A stretch of 64,000 bases of DNA, taken from NCBI GenBank assembly GCA_019058315.1, contig JAHPZH010000001.1:405536-469535 (forward strand), given 5' to 3'. The DNA comes from Candidatus Helarchaeota archaeon (GTDB taxonomy: Archaea; Asgardarchaeota; Lokiarchaeia; Helarchaeales; RDOG01). Under the pieces are notes generated by a model. The model had not been told where the DNA came from and did no database searches. It saw nothing but the letters and a program-made list of their open reading frames with translations. Position numbers and translations under genes: made by a program. Below are positions 36,831-47,145 of this stretch, piece by piece; the stretch's first letter is position 1, and each line of letters starts with the position of its first letter.

Positions 36831-38804
36831 ATGCCTTTCAAACTTTACGCTAATTATAAACCAACAGGAGATCAGCCCGATGCTATTCAAGGGTTGATCG
36901 AGGGTTTAAATAAAAATTATAAATACCAAACATTATTGGGAGTTACAGGAAGCGGAAAAACTTTTACTATGGCAAATATTATAGAGAAAATGCAACGCCC
37001 CACCATAGTTATTTCTCATAATAAAACTTTAGCGGCACAATTATATAGAGAGTTTAAAGAATACTTTCCAAAAAATGCTGTGGAGTATTTCGTTTCTTAT
37101 TATAGTTATTTTCAGCCAGAAGCATACATTCCAAGAACTGATACTTATATTGAAAAAGATTCTTCTATTAATGAAGAAATTGACAAAATGAGACTTTCAG
37201 CGACTGTTGCCCTTTCTACCAGAAGGGATGTTATCATTGTCGCTTCCGTCAGCTGCATATATGGTTTGGGATCTCCGGAGAACTATGGGAAACTCACCCT
37301 TAATTTAACTAAAGGTGAAGAAAAAGAAAGAAGCTTTTTAATAAAACAATTAGTAGAAATACAATATGATAGAAATGATATAGCATTTGAAAGGGGCAAA
37401 TTTAGAGTTCGTGGTGACACTATTGATATATTTCCCTCCTATTATGGAAACAAAGCAATAAGAGTAGAATTTTTTGGAGATGAGATTGAACAAATTTCTG
37501 AGATAGATGTATTGAAGGGAGAAATAATAACTAAATTAGACAAAGCCATTATTTTTCCAGCACGTCATTATGTTATCCCTAATGAAAATGTTGATGATGC
37601 AATTAAAGGAATTGAAAAAGAATTAGAAATTCGTTTAAAAGAACTCAAAAGTAATAATAAATTGCTGGAAGCTCAAAGATTAGAGCAAAGAACAAAATTT
37701 GACCTCGAAATGATTAAAGAAACTGGGTTCTGCTCTGGTGTGGAGAATTATTCTCTCTATTTCAGTAATAGAAAACCAGGATCACCTCCATATACATTAT
37801 TGGACTTTTTTCCAAATGATTATTTAATGTTTATAGATGAAAGTCATGTATCAATTCCTCAAATTCGTGGAATGTACTTCGGGGACAAATCTCGTAAAGA
37901 TAGTTTAATTGAATATGGATTTAGGTTGCCTTCTGCATGGGACAACCGTCCTCTTAAGTTTGACGAATTTGTTGAACACGTTAATCAAGTAATCTTCGTT
38001 TCAGCAACTCCTGCCGATTTCGAATTGAATAAAAGTCAACAAATTGCTGAATTAATAGTTCGTCCAACCGGTTTAATAGAGCCAGAAGTAATCGTTAGAC
38101 CTATAAAGGGACAGATTGATGATGTTGTTTCTGAAATCAAGAAAAGGGTTGAAAAGAACGAAAGGGTTTTAGTTACAACCCTAACTAAGAGGATGGCAGA
38201 GGAACTTACTGATTATATTAGAGACCTAAAAATTAATGCTAGATATTTGCATTCTGAAATTGACACAATTGAAAGAACGGAAATTCTTCGAGGTTTGCGT
38301 TTAGGGACTAAACAAGGAGGATTCGATGCTTTAATAGGTATTAATTTATTGAGAGAAGGTCTTGATCTGCCCGAAGTATCTCTCGTTTGTATTTTAGATG
38401 CGGATAAACCTGGTTATCTAAGGTCTGAAATGGCGTTAATACAGACTGCGGGACGTGCTTCTCGTAATCTTAATGGACAAGTTATTATGTATGCTGATGA
38501 TATATCAAGTGCTATGGAAGCAGCAATAAACGAAATAACTAGAAGAAGACAAAAACAGATAGATTATAATAAAAAGTATGACATAAAACCGAGAACCATT
38601 GTTAAACCAATCCAAGATATCCTCTATTCTGTTCCTAAAGTAGAACGATTTAAACCTCAAAAAATGTCTCCACAAGAAATTCTGAAGACCGTATCCCAAT
38701 TAGAAACAGATATGAGATATTATGCTGATAATTTAGAATTTGAGAAAGCTGCACTTATCCGGGATAAGATTATTCAATTGAAAGATCATTTAAAAAGAAA
38801 ATAA
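36831..38804 (+). CDS. uvrB: Excinuclease ABC subunit B
   Basis: The protein has 657 residues, the normal bacterial length. Motifs are: start [19 protein letters not shown], Walker A GVTGSGKT, the beta-hairpin segment [12 protein letters not shown], helicase motif [14 protein letters not shown], the motif V/VI region ([23 protein letters not shown]), and a C-terminal UVR motif ([15 protein letters not shown]) that binds UvrC. UvrB scans and verifies damaged DNA and loads UvrC. UvrABC is bacterial in origin and occurs in some mesophilic archaea by transfer. uvrA lies 2.9 kb further on and uvrC at 61 kb, all on the plus strand. Confidence 0.97.
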   Translation: MPFKLYANYKPTGDQPDAIQGLIEGLNKNYKYQTLLGVTGSGKTFTMANIIEKMQRPTIVISHNKTLAAQLYREFKEYFPKNAVEYFVSYYSYFQPEAYIPRTDTYIEKDSSINEEIDKMRLSATVALSTRRDVIIVASVSCIYGLGSPENYGKLTLNLTKGEEKERSFLIKQLVEIQYDRNDIAFERGKFRVRGDTIDIFPSYYGNKAIRVEFFGDEIEQISEIDVLKGEIITKLDKAIIFPARHYVIPNENVDDAIKGIEKELEIRLKELKSNNKLLEAQRLEQRTKFDLEMIKETGFCSGVENYSLYFSNRKPGSPPYTLLDFFPNDYLMFIDESHVSIPQIRGMYFGDKSRKDSLIEYGFRLPSAWDNRPLKFDEFVEHVNQVIFVSATPADFELNKSQQIAELIVRPTGLIEPEVIVRPIKGQIDDVVSEIKKRVEKNERVLVTTLTKRMAEELTDYIRDLKINARYLHSEIDTIERTEILRGLRLGTKQGGFDALIGINLLREGLDLPEVSLVCILDADKPGYLRSEMALIQTAGRASRNLNGQVIMYADDISSAMEAAINEITRRRQKQIDYNKKYDIKPRTIVKPIQDILYSVPKVERFKPQKMSPQEILKTVSQLETDMRYYADNLEFEKAALIRDKIIQLKDHLKRK

Positions 38805-38886
38805 GTTCAATCTATTGACAGATTTTTTACTACAAAATTATTTTTATAGAATTAGAAAATCATAGTTATAAAAGTAATGATTCTAT

Positions 38887-39162
38887 TTGGTGAATTTTTT
38901 GGTAAATCACTATAAATTGCACGGTTTGAACATCCCTAAAGAAGTTATAGATAAAGTAAAATGTCCTAAATGCGGATTTTTATTCTCAAAAATGCATTCT
39001 AGAGCAATCTCTTGCATGGGATGCAAGAAGAGTGTAATTGGAGATTGTGGGTTTATTAGATGCCCTAGATGTGACCATGAAATTCCAGGAATAATAAATA
39101 AAAATTTTACAATAAAATTAAAGAGTTATTATGACCAGTTTGGCTGGTCATATAAGAGATAG
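38887..39162 (+). CDS. Small double zinc-ribbon protein upstream of the corrinoid methyltransferase genes
   Basis: The protein has 91 residues and starts with TTG. It has two CxxC pairs (KCPKCG, SCMGC), a single cysteine in GDCGF and another pair in RCPRC, giving seven cysteines and two possible zinc sites. It lies 33 bases before the corrinoid-protein gene, so the three genes (zinc ribbon, corrinoid protein, MtaA-like) probably form one operon. I know no function. It could be an assembly or electron-transfer helper for methyl transfer, or a regulator. The RxxKSYYDQFGWSYK end is not a known motif. Confidence 0.65.
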   Translation: MVNFLVNHYKLHGLNIPKEVIDKVKCPKCGFLFSKMHSRAISCMGCKKSVIGDCGFIRCPRCDHEIPGIINKNFTIKLKSYYDQFGWSYKR

Positions 39163-39195
39163 GACTCAATTTTATTATTTTAAGGTTGAAAAGCT

Positions 39196-39831
39196 ATGGA
39201 AAAGACTATTTTTGAAAAAATACAAGATTTCCTTGTAAGTTTAAAAATGGAAGAGTGCCTTACTTTAATTAAAAAAGGTATTAAAGAAAAGATCCCTGCT
39301 TATGAAATGATAATGAAAGGTATTTACGAAGCTATGAAGCAGATTGGTGAAAAATTTGAAAAAAGAGAATATTTTTTAGCAGAATTAATGTTTGCATCAA
39401 AAATAACGAACGAAGCAATCGAGTTATTAAAACCTCACTTAAATACTGCATTAGAAACATCAGGGAAAATACTGATTGGAACTGTTAGTGGAGATATGCA
39501 TGATATTGGGAAAAATATTGTTGGTACTTTATTAAAAACGAGTGGTATAGAAGTATATGACATTGGTGTAGATGTGCCAATTGAAGTTTGGATAGAAAAA
39601 ATTAAGGAAATAAAACCAAATATAGTTGGACTTTCTGGTTTGATGGCTGCTAGCGTTTCAAGCATGAGAAACACAATTCAGGCAATAGAAAAAAATCAAT
39701 TACGAGATAAAGTTAAAATTGTAATTGGTGGGGGAACTGTTTCACAAACAGTTGCTGATCAAATAGGGGCAGATGCATACGCGTATGATGCGATGGAGGG
39801 GTTAAAAATTATTAGAAAACTTTTAGATTGA
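39196..39831 (+). CDS. Corrinoid (B12-binding) methyltransferase protein, MtaC/MtbC-like
   Basis: The protein has 211 residues. A helical cap domain fills residues 1-88 and a Rossmann B12-binding domain the rest. The cobalt-ligand motif DxHxxG is present as DMHDIG (D100, H102, G105), followed by GLSGLMAASVSSM and VIGGGTVS, the other two B12-contact loops. Size and arrangement match MtaC, MtbC and MttC, the proteins that carry a methyl group between a substrate-specific methyltransferase and the CoM or H4folate/H4MPT acceptor enzyme. It is followed 13 bases later by an MtaA-like gene. No MtaB/MtbB/MttB gene lies here, so the methyl donor is unknown. Confidence 0.9.
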   Translation: MEKTIFEKIQDFLVSLKMEECLTLIKKGIKEKIPAYEMIMKGIYEAMKQIGEKFEKREYFLAELMFASKITNEAIELLKPHLNTALETSGKILIGTVSGDMHDIGKNIVGTLLKTSGIEVYDIGVDVPIEVWIEKIKEIKPNIVGLSGLMAASVSSMRNTIQAIEKNQLRDKVKIVIGGGTVSQTVADQIGADAYAYDAMEGLKIIRKLLD

Positions 39832-39844
39832 GTGGTGAATATGA

Positions 39845-40912
39845 ATGTATGATTGGAAATCAAGAATAGAAAGAGTTTCAAATTCACTTTTAGGTGCAGA
39901 AGTCGATAGACCTCCATTTTTAATTATGGCAGCTGAACAAATGATAAGCCGTGTAATGGGTTGTACAATTCATGATTTATATAATGATGGGAAATATTGG
40001 GCAAAGGCTACTATTAAAACACAAGAATTTTTTGGTTCTGATGTTCCTTACGTATGTCTCGATCCCGCTTTACTCACTGCAGAAGCATTTGGAGCTAAAT
40101 TTATTCATCGAAAATATCTAACTTCGACTGCAACTCCCGAAGATAGATTGATTAAAACTCCAGAAGATGTAGACAAACTCGAAATTCCGGATTATAGTAA
40201 ATCAGGTTTATATCCAGAATTAGTTAAAGCCTTTAAATATTTGAAAGAATATACCCATAGCCCTGTAATCGATGGTTTCTTTTTTTCAGATTTAACTTGG
40301 GGTCCCATACAACAATTGAGAGGAGATCAAGCATGGATGGATTTTTATATGAATCCCGACCTACTTCCGAAGCTTGCAGAAAAAATTTATGAAGGAAATC
40401 TAGCCTTATTAGAATATTGGAGAAAAGAATTATGGCGTCCAATGATTGATTTAAACATTGCATATTTGGGAAATAAAGATATGGCTTCATACAAGGATTT
40501 TTGGGAGATTGAAGGAAAATGGATAAAAAAATTTAGACAAAAAACAGGTATGGGGGTAGTTCTTCATAATTGCGGGAGGCAGCCATACTGGGAAGGTATG
40601 ATAAAAGATATCAAGTTACTTGGAGTTCAAGCGACTTTTGATGAATTTGGTAATTCAGATGTAAATTATTGGAAGGAAATGAAGAAAAAACATAATATTT
40701 ATGTAATTGGAACTCTGAATCAAACAGGACCTACATTAACGGGTACTCCAGAGGATGTTGAAAAGGAAGTTATTGAAAATTTGGAAGCTTTAACTCCAGG
40801 TGGAAAGTTTATGTTATCCCATGGATGTGAAGTTGGCTGGGGAATACCTCTAGAAAATATAATGGCTGTTAAAACTGGTGTAGAAAAATTTTCAAAAATG
40901 GGTAACAAATAA
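39845..40912 (+). CDS. Uroporphyrinogen decarboxylase-fold methyltransferase, MtaA/MtbA-like
   Basis: The protein has 355 residues with the URO-D barrel. The zinc site typical of MtaA/MtbA enzymes is present: H241-x-C243 (VLHNCG) and C328 (SHGCEV). True uroporphyrinogen decarboxylases lack it. These enzymes move a methyl group from a corrinoid protein to coenzyme M, or to another thiol or tetrahydropterin. The start is the ATG at 39845; an overlapping ATG at 39841 hits a stop at once. The corrinoid protein precedes it by 13 bases. In a cell that makes coenzyme M (genes at 45.9-48.3 kb), methylation of CoM is possible; other acceptors are equally possible. Confidence 0.88.
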   Translation: MYDWKSRIERVSNSLLGAEVDRPPFLIMAAEQMISRVMGCTIHDLYNDGKYWAKATIKTQEFFGSDVPYVCLDPALLTAEAFGAKFIHRKYLTSTATPEDRLIKTPEDVDKLEIPDYSKSGLYPELVKAFKYLKEYTHSPVIDGFFFSDLTWGPIQQLRGDQAWMDFYMNPDLLPKLAEKIYEGNLALLEYWRKELWRPMIDLNIAYLGNKDMASYKDFWEIEGKWIKKFRQKTGMGVVLHNCGRQPYWEGMIKDIKLLGVQATFDEFGNSDVNYWKEMKKKHNIYVIGTLNQTGPTLTGTPEDVEKEVIENLEALTPGGKFMLSHGCEVGWGIPLENIMAVKTGVEKFSKMGNK

Positions 40913-40981
40913 TTTACAGCAATTTGAGTATTAAATAAAATATAAATACGCAAACTTCTTTCTACTTTTAACTTACTTATA

Positions 40982-41566
40982 ATGCCGGTGACATTTTTGG
41001 AAGAATTGGAAGTAAAAGAAATACAATTTAAAATGAGCAGAGGTATGAGTCCATCTGGTAAACGTTACGAGTATAACACATTATTAATTTTCCAAGTAGA
41101 TAACAATGAACTCGAAATGGGTGTTGGACCAAAGAATTATCTGAGATTAAAAAGATTATGTGGTCAAGAGCTTGATTCTCTTGAAAAAGTTATGGAAAGT
41201 TCCATTATTGAAACTGATACAAAAAATAATCTATTTACATTTTTCAGCCATAAATTCATTCAGCCTAAATTAGAAATTTTATTTTCTGAAATTGAAAAAG
41301 TTATTATTGATAATATCACCGTAAGATTTGCCGTTTTAGGATATTATTTGCAAGCTTCCATTTATTTGATAAATAAACACGTAATAAATAATTTTGATTG
41401 CGGTGAAGCTGCAGTTATGGCTAAAGTCGCAAATAAAAAGATTTTCGTCCTTGAAGATGTATTGAAAAAGAGAGATAAATTTGAAAAAGAAAAAGAAAGA
41501 TATCAAAGAAAAATTATAAGAGAAAAAGAAAAAAGAGAAGAATTAAAACGTAGAATATATGGTTAA
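40982..41566 (+). CDS. Hypothetical protein with a charged coiled-coil tail
   Basis: The protein has 194 residues. The first 150 mix strands and helices (FLEELEVKEIQFKMSRGMSP, YNTLLIFQVDNNELEMGVGP, RFAVLGYYLQASIYLI). The last 40 are a highly charged helix, likely a coiled coil (KKRDKFEKEKERYQRKIIRE). It sits between the methyltransferase and uvrA genes. No family recognised. Confidence 0.58.
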   Translation: MPVTFLEELEVKEIQFKMSRGMSPSGKRYEYNTLLIFQVDNNELEMGVGPKNYLRLKRLCGQELDSLEKVMESSIIETDTKNNLFTFFSHKFIQPKLEILFSEIEKVIIDNITVRFAVLGYYLQASIYLINKHVINNFDCGEAAVMAKVANKKIFVLEDVLKKRDKFEKEKERYQRKIIREKEKREELKRRIYG

Positions 41567-41704
41567 ATGATTCCATAAACATTATAAACTTAAAAAACTA
41601 CTCTATATTTGATTTTATTTATAATATTTCATTTATTTCATAAACCCTTTTTTATTTAAACTAACTTTCAAATTGTATTATTAACATTTTAATTTGGTAT
41701 TTTA

Positions 41705-44527
41705 ATGACTAAAAATATCTTTGTGAAAGGTGCTAGAGAACATAATCTAAAAAATATCGACGTGGAAATACCTCGCAATAAATTAGTTGTTATTACAGGT
41801 ATTTCAGGTTCAGGAAAGTCTTCTTTAGCATTTGATACTATCTATGCAGAAGGGCAGAGAAGATATGTGGAAAGTCTTTCTGCATATGCTCGCCAATTTC
41901 TTGGAAAAATGATGAAACCAGATGTTGAGTATATCGAAGGGCTATCTCCTGCGATAGCAATCCAACAACGCCCACTTTCACACAATCCCAGAAGTACAGT
42001 GGGTACAGTAACCGAAATATTTGATTATTTAAGGTTACTTTTTGCAAGAATAGGAATCCCCCATTGTCATAATTGTGGTAAACCAATTAAACGACAAACA
42101 GTTCAAGAAATTGTTGATCAAATTTTAAATCTACCCGAACAAACTAAAATTATGGTTCTTGCCCCAGTAATTCGTGGACGAAAAGGTACTTATCAGAAAT
42201 TATTTACTGATTTAAAGAAAAAAGGTTTTGTTCGAGTTAAAGTTGATGATTCAATTTATAATTTGGATGAAAATATACCCCTAGATAAATACAAAAAACA
42301 CAATATTGACGTGATTGTCGATAGATTGGCTATCAAGTCTAAAATTAAGAAAATATTGACTGATTCAATTGAAACTGCTTTAAATTTGGCAGATAAAATT
42401 GTTAAAATCGAAGTAATAGATGAAAAATCCTCAAAAGAATTAATGTTCAGTCAACATTTTGCATGTTTAAATTGTAATCTTTCATTCGAAGAGTTAGAAC
42501 CGAGAAATTTTTCGTTTAACAGTCCATTTGGAAGTTGTCCTGTTTGTGAGGGACTTGGTAGTAGAATGGAAATTGATGCAGGTTTATTAATTCCAGATAA
42601 ATCCCTTTCAGTATATGATGGTGCTATAGCGGCTATAGGAGAATATCGAGATAATTATTATTTTCAAATGCTCGATTGTGTTGCAAATCATTATAATTTT
42701 AGCTTGGATACACCATTCCAAGAATTAGATGAGAAATTTCAAAAAATTATCCTATATGGTTCAAAAGATTCTATCAATTTCAAATTAGAAGGAAACATGA
42801 CTCATGAATATCGTAGAAGATTTGAAGGTATAATTAATGGCATGGAAAGAAGATATCGTGAAACAAAATCAGATTGGAGCAGAGCATATCATATGAAATT
42901 CATGACAAATCGGATTTGTCCTGAATGTAATGGTAAAAGGTTAAAACCTGAATCTTTAGCGGTCTTAATCAATAATAAATCAATTATGGATGTTTGCGAA
43001 TTATCTTGCACTCAGCTTCTAGAGTTTATTGAGAATCTAAAATTAACTGAACGAGAAAAAATTATCTCAAAAGAAGTTCTCAAAGAAATAAAACAAAGAT
43101 TAGAATTCTTGAAAAATGTTGGTTTAACATATTTAACTTTAGACAGAGAAGCAGGAACTCTTTCTGCTGGAGAATCTCAAAGAATTCATTTAGCAACTCA
43201 AATTGGTTCGAATCTAGTTGGAGTCCTTTATGTACTCGATGAACCAAGTATAGGTTTACATCAAAGAGATAATAAAAGATTATTAGAAACTTTAATTAAA
43301 TTACGAGATTTGGGAAATACTATTCTTGTTGTTGAACATGATCATGAAACTATTCTTACTGCAGATCATGTAATCGATCTTGGACCAGGAGCTGGAGAAC
43401 ATGGAGGTACTATAGTTGCATCGGGACCACCTGAAGTAATTATGGAAAATAAGAATTCATTAACTGGAAAATATTTAAGCGGAAAAGAAAAAATCGAGGT
43501 ACCAAAGGCACGACGGGAACCAAAAGGATGGCTTGAAATTAAAGGTGCCCAAGAACACAATCTAAAAAATATTGATGTAAAAATACCTCTTGGAACCTTT
43601 ACATGTATTACTGGAGTTAGTGGTGCCGGTAAAAGTACTCTTGTAAATGATATTCTATATAAAGTATTGGCAAAAAAAATTAATAGATCATCAGTTAAAC
43701 CCGGAAAACATTCTAAAATAACAGGAATCGAACAAATTGATAAAATTAATTTATGTGATCAATCTCCAATAGGTCGAACTCCGAGGTCTAACCCCGGAAC
43801 TTATACCAAAGTATTTGATGACATTCGAGCTTTATTTGCAAAAACCCCTGAGGCAAAAGCGAGAAGTTATAAACCTGGACGATTCAGTTTTAATGTTCGA
43901 GGAGGTAGATGTGAAGCTTGTCAAGGTTATGGCTTGGTAAGAATTGATATGTTTTTTCTTCCTCCTGTATATGTTCCCTGTGAAATCTGTAAAGGTGCTC
44001 GTTTTAATAGACAAACTTTAGAAATAAAATATAAAGGAAAGACGATAGAAGAGGTTCTAAATATGTCTGTAGAAGAAGGTCTAAAATTTTTTGAGAATAT
44101 CCCCAAAATTAAACGTAAACTCAAAATGTTATTTGATGTTGGGCTTGGATATATTAAAATTGGCCAATCCTCACCTACACTTAGTGGAGGAGAAGCACAA
44201 AGAATAAAGTTGGCTAGAGAATTAAGTAAGAAATCCACTGGTAATACTTTCTATATTCTTGATGAACCCACCACTGGTCTCTCTACGTATGATATTAAAA
44301 AACTTTTGAGTGTTTTACAAAGATTAATAGAAAAAGGAGAATGTAATTCTGTTCTGATTATTGAACATAATATGGATGTTATCAAATGTGCTGACTATAT
44401 AATTGATCTTGGACCTGAAGGTGGCGAAAATGGGGGAGAAATTGTTGCTGAGGGATCTCCAGAAAAAATTATTAAAAATGGAGAATCATATACTGGAGAA
44501 TTTCTAAAAGAGTATTTGAATAATTAG
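41705..44527 (+). CDS. uvrA: Excinuclease ABC subunit A
   Basis: The protein has 940 residues, full bacterial length. The start [20 protein letters not shown] is canonical. Two ABC modules are present: Walker [10 protein letters not shown] and GVSGAGKST, signatures LSAGESQR and LSGGEAQR, and Walker B with [14 protein letters not shown] and [11 protein letters not shown]. Zinc clusters are at [13 protein letters not shown] and [14 protein letters not shown]. UvrA finds distorted DNA and hands it to UvrB. A hairpin repeat lies just after the stop. Like uvrB and uvrC, this is a bacterial-type gene, probably acquired by ancient transfer. I see no SOS box. Confidence 0.97.
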   Translation: MTKNIFVKGAREHNLKNIDVEIPRNKLVVITGISGSGKSSLAFDTIYAEGQRRYVESLSAYARQFLGKMMKPDVEYIEGLSPAIAIQQRPLSHNPRSTVGTVTEIFDYLRLLFARIGIPHCHNCGKPIKRQTVQEIVDQILNLPEQTKIMVLAPVIRGRKGTYQKLFTDLKKKGFVRVKVDDSIYNLDENIPLDKYKKHNIDVIVDRLAIKSKIKKILTDSIETALNLADKIVKIEVIDEKSSKELMFSQHFACLNCNLSFEELEPRNFSFNSPFGSCPVCEGLGSRMEIDAGLLIPDKSLSVYDGAIAAIGEYRDNYYFQMLDCVANHYNFSLDTPFQELDEKFQKIILYGSKDSINFKLEGNMTHEYRRRFEGIINGMERRYRETKSDWSRAYHMKFMTNRICPECNGKRLKPESLAVLINNKSIMDVCELSCTQLLEFIENLKLTEREKIISKEVLKEIKQRLEFLKNVGLTYLTLDREAGTLSAGESQRIHLATQIGSNLVGVLYVLDEPSIGLHQRDNKRLLETLIKLRDLGNTILVVEHDHETILTADHVIDLGPGAGEHGGTIVASGPPEVIMENKNSLTGKYLSGKEKIEVPKARREPKGWLEIKGAQEHNLKNIDVKIPLGTFTCITGVSGAGKSTLVNDILYKVLAKKINRSSVKPGKHSKITGIEQIDKINLCDQSPIGRTPRSNPGTYTKVFDDIRALFAKTPEAKARSYKPGRFSFNVRGGRCEACQGYGLVRIDMFFLPPVYVPCEICKGARFNRQTLEIKYKGKTIEEVLNMSVEEGLKFFENIPKIKRKLKMLFDVGLGYIKIGQSSPTLSGGEAQRIKLARELSKKSTGNTFYILDEPTTGLSTYDIKKLLSVLQRLIEKGECNSVLIIEHNMDVIKCADYIIDLGPEGGENGGEIVAEGSPEKIIKNGESYTGEFLKEYLNN

Positions 44528-44533
44528 ACCAAC

Positions 44534-44559
44534 TTTAGAAGATTTCCCAGCAAATCTTC
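44534..44559 (+). repeat. 26-base near-palindrome, copy 1
   Basis: The arms GAAGATTT and AAATCTTC pair perfectly over 8 bases around CCCAGC, seven bases after the uvrA stop. A second copy with 22 of 26 matching bases occurs at 45363-45388, so the two copies bracket the DUF4386-like gene. Confidence 0.5.
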
Positions 44560-44674
44560 GCGCCAGAGTTATCTAATCTCAAAAAAGTGAAATTTGTGCA
44601 TTTTAAACAATAAAATATTAAAATAAATTAGAACATATTATAAACAATATATTTGAATTATTGGAGAATTCTCT

Positions 44675-45367
44675 TTGACTATCGAAATTAGGTTATCTGG
44701 CTTTCTCTATCTGGTTATCTTGGTTTTACAAATTGTAATGGCAGAGTTTGGTTATATATTAGAACCAAAGCCAAAGCATTATGACTCAGACGCTCAGTTA
44801 CCAAAGATTAATAAAAATCCAAAAAAATTTAAAATAAGCATCATATTAGCGCTTATAGAACATTTTAGCGTCATTATATTAGCTATAATGTTGTTTATTA
44901 CTTTTAATCCTTATAATATAATACTTGGAATCGTTTGGACCATCTTTCGATTAGCAGAAGGTTCGATCCAAGTCTATATTGAAAAGGACTACTGGGGAGT
45001 TCTCAATATAGCTAGACAATACCGAGTTGCTAGTGGTACGGAAAAAGATTCATTGAGTGATTCATATCGCAACATTCTTCAAACAAAAAGCTCTAGATTC
45101 GCATTTGGAATGATCTGTTGGGGCATTGGTACACTTGCATATTCAATCATGCTTGTTACCTATGAAGTAGTACCCCTAATTATAGGATGGTTAGGAATTG
45201 TTGCCAGCATTCCCATTGGCTTGGTTAATGGGATAAAACTTATAAAATCTAACTTTAAAGGCTATGAAGTTCTATCTTCCATCAGTGGTCTATTGGCAAT
45301 TATATTTGAAATAATCATCGGAGTATGGTTATTATTTTTTCAAAGGACTCAAAACCTATTTTTTTAG
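44675..45367 (+). CDS. DUF4386-like membrane protein
   Basis: The protein has 230 residues, starts with TTG and has a GGAG Shine-Dalgarno about 10 bases before. It contains about six membrane helices. The start RLSGFLYLVILVLQIVMAEF, followed by a central RLAEG and the loop NIARQYRVASGTEKDSLSDS, resembles DUF4386-type membrane proteins. The function of that family is unknown. The stop codon lies inside the second copy of the 26-base near-palindrome; the first copy lies upstream after uvrA. The family assignment is moderate. Confidence 0.62.
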   Translation: MTIEIRLSGFLYLVILVLQIVMAEFGYILEPKPKHYDSDAQLPKINKNPKKFKISIILALIEHFSVIILAIMLFITFNPYNIILGIVWTIFRLAEGSIQVYIEKDYWGVLNIARQYRVASGTEKDSLSDSYRNILQTKSSRFAFGMICWGIGTLAYSIMLVTYEVVPLIIGWLGIVASIPIGLVNGIKLIKSNFKGYEVLSSISGLLAIIFEIIIGVWLLFFQRTQNLFF

Positions 45368-45388
45368 AAGATTTTCCAAGAAATTTTC
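45363..45388 (+). repeat. 26-base near-palindrome, copy 2
   Basis: This is the same element as at 44534-44559 with 4 base differences. The arms GAAGATTT and AAATTTTC give a weaker hairpin with one mismatch made G-U. It overlaps the stop codon of the DUF4386-like gene. Confidence 0.5.
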
Positions 45389-45419
45389 AAAATAAATAAG
45401 CCTGGCAGATTTATATAAT

Positions 45420-45779
45420 TTAAATCTCACCAATAGTTCCAATATTCAATTTATTTTTCCTAAAATATTTTTCTATTTTTCTTGCGAGTTTTTTATATGT
45501 TTTTCCACGATATTTTATCTCATAACTATGTACTTCATAATTAAAGAGTATCATGATACCATATGTCTTATTTAACGGGTCTTTATATTTAATTAAGATT
45601 TCATTTTGCCCAACTTTTACCATCCGCTTAATTTTAGTCCTAGCTTGAGAGATTACAACCCCAAATTCTCCCTTATATAATGCGTCAACAAAATTTTTAA
45701 CAAATTCTTCCAATTGTGTCAACTGCGATAATATTGATAATATTGAAAACGTTTTATTGAAATAAATATCATAAGTCAA
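45420..45779 (-). CDS. Small hypothetical protein
   Basis: The protein has 119 residues and starts with TTG. It has a helical N-terminal half (SQLTQLEEFVKNFVDALYKG) and a beta-rich second half (NEILIKYKDPLNKTYGIMIL, then HSYEIKYRGKTYKKLARKIE) with a basic tail. The pattern suggests a small alpha/beta protein. No family recognised. It is divergent from the cysteate-synthase operon, so the 103-base gap upstream should hold promoters for both. Confidence 0.5.
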   Translation of the reverse strand: MTYDIYFNKTFSILSILSQLTQLEEFVKNFVDALYKGEFGVVISQARTKIKRMVKVGQNEILIKYKDPLNKTYGIMILFNYEVHSYEIKYRGKTYKKLARKIEKYFRKNKLNIGTIGEI

Positions 45780-45882
45780 ATATCGATTTTAGACTTATTA
45801 TTTTAAAACCTTTAATGGTGTTTATTTATCAGTTAACGATTAGATTTAATTTAATTCACTCCGCTTTTTGGAAGTTTAATTT

Positions 45883-47133
45883 TTGGGAATCTACAAATTA
45901 AAATGTTTATCTTGTAATCGAATTCTAGAAGATGATTATACTCTTAAATGTAATAGTTGTGATGCATTAATAAGGACAGAATATGAAAAAAAACAATTAG
46001 AATTAAGAAATGATCTCCCAGGTATATGGAAATATATAGATTGGCTTCCGGTAAGTGACTATTTCGAAACTGATTCTTCGATAAAAACATATAAGAGCGA
46101 AGCATTAGCAAAAGAACTTGGTTTATCCAATTTATATATTTCATGTGCTGGATACTTTCCTGAGATTGGCGTTAAAAACAAAGCTTGCTCATTTAAAGAA
46201 CTAGAGTCAGTTCCTACTTATCAACGGATGAAAGAAAAAAAGAAAAAAGGTGTTATTTTAGCCTCTGCTGGAAATACTGGCATTAGTTTTGCCTATATGT
46301 CTAAAATAACAAAAATTCCGGCTATAATTGTAATTCCTGAATCCGCCAAACTTTTAGTTCCTTATCCTGAAATAGATACTGTTGTATTAATAGCAGTTAA
46401 AGGTAATGATTATTTTAATGCTATTCATTTAGCATCAAGGATTAATAAAGAAGGATTTGTTCCTGAGGGTGGTGCAAGAAACATAGCTCGAAGGGATGGA
46501 ATGGCATTGGTTATGATAGATGCTGCGTTTACTTTAAAAACACTTCCAGACCATTATTTCCAAGCTGTTGGAAGCGGTACTGGAGCTGTCAGCGTCTGGG
46601 AAGCCACTCTACGTCTTCTTGATGATGGAAGGTTTGGAAAGAAAAAAATCAAACTACATGTATCACAAAACCATCCCTTCAATCCGATCCATAATGCTTG
46701 GGCCAGAAAAGCAAAAGAAATAGATATAGATAAAGATATGTTGAATGCTTTTGAAAATATAAGTAAGGTTAAAGCTACGATGTTGACTAATAGAAAGCCT
46801 CCTTATTCTATTGTAGGTGGAGTATATGATGCTTTAATTGATACCAATGGGGAAACTTATGCAGTTACCAATAAAGAGATAGATTCTGCTGCTAAACTAT
46901 TTTATGAATTAGAAGGTATTGATATTCCAGCCGAGCCTGCAGTTGCAGTAGGGTCTTTAATACAAGCAATTGAGCAAAAAAAGGTTAATCTTTCCGATAA
47001 AATTCTACTTAATTTAACCGCTGCTGGATTTGAGAGACTTAAAAAAGATCATGGTTTATACCCATTAAAACCAACATATGTAGCAAAAAATGAGCATATT
47101 CCAATTGAAGAACTACCTCTAAATGATTTATAG
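45883..47133 (+). CDS. Cysteate synthase (coenzyme M biosynthesis)
   Basis: The protein has 416 residues and starts with TTG. It is a PLP-dependent threonine-synthase-like enzyme with an N-terminal zinc ribbon (C8, C11, C23, C26) and the PLP lysine in ACSFKELE (K105). The glycine loop is SAGNTGISFAYM. The segment VVLIAVKGNDYFNAIHLASR is specific to the cysteate synthase branch. The enzyme makes L-cysteate from phosphoserine and sulfite, the entry to coenzyme M synthesis in Methanosarcinales and Methanomicrobiales. It is followed 12 bases later by fused ComDE, which strongly supports the call over threonine synthase. It is the first gene of a five-gene operon that ends with hdrA. Confidence 0.9.
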   Translation: MGIYKLKCLSCNRILEDDYTLKCNSCDALIRTEYEKKQLELRNDLPGIWKYIDWLPVSDYFETDSSIKTYKSEALAKELGLSNLYISCAGYFPEIGVKNKACSFKELESVPTYQRMKEKKKKGVILASAGNTGISFAYMSKITKIPAIIVIPESAKLLVPYPEIDTVVLIAVKGNDYFNAIHLASRINKEGFVPEGGARNIARRDGMALVMIDAAFTLKTLPDHYFQAVGSGTGAVSVWEATLRLLDDGRFGKKKIKLHVSQNHPFNPIHNAWARKAKEIDIDKDMLNAFENISKVKATMLTNRKPPYSIVGGVYDALIDTNGETYAVTNKEIDSAAKLFYELEGIDIPAEPAVAVGSLIQAIEQKKVNLSDKILLNLTAAGFERLKKDHGLYPLKPTYVAKNEHIPIEELPLNDL

Positions 47134-47145
47134 GATTTTAAAAAT

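Noticed and set aside
39845..40912. True uroporphyrinogen decarboxylase (heme synthesis)
   Set aside because: The H-x-C and later Cys zinc ligands and the neighbouring corrinoid protein indicate an MtaA-type methyltransferase.
43200..43220. GGTTCGAATC-like tRNA T-loop sequence
   Set aside because: It lies inside uvrA in a well-conserved coding stretch and no cloverleaf can be built around it.
45883..47133. Threonine synthase
   Set aside because: The NDYFNAIHLA segment and the ComDE gene 12 bases downstream point to cysteate synthase.
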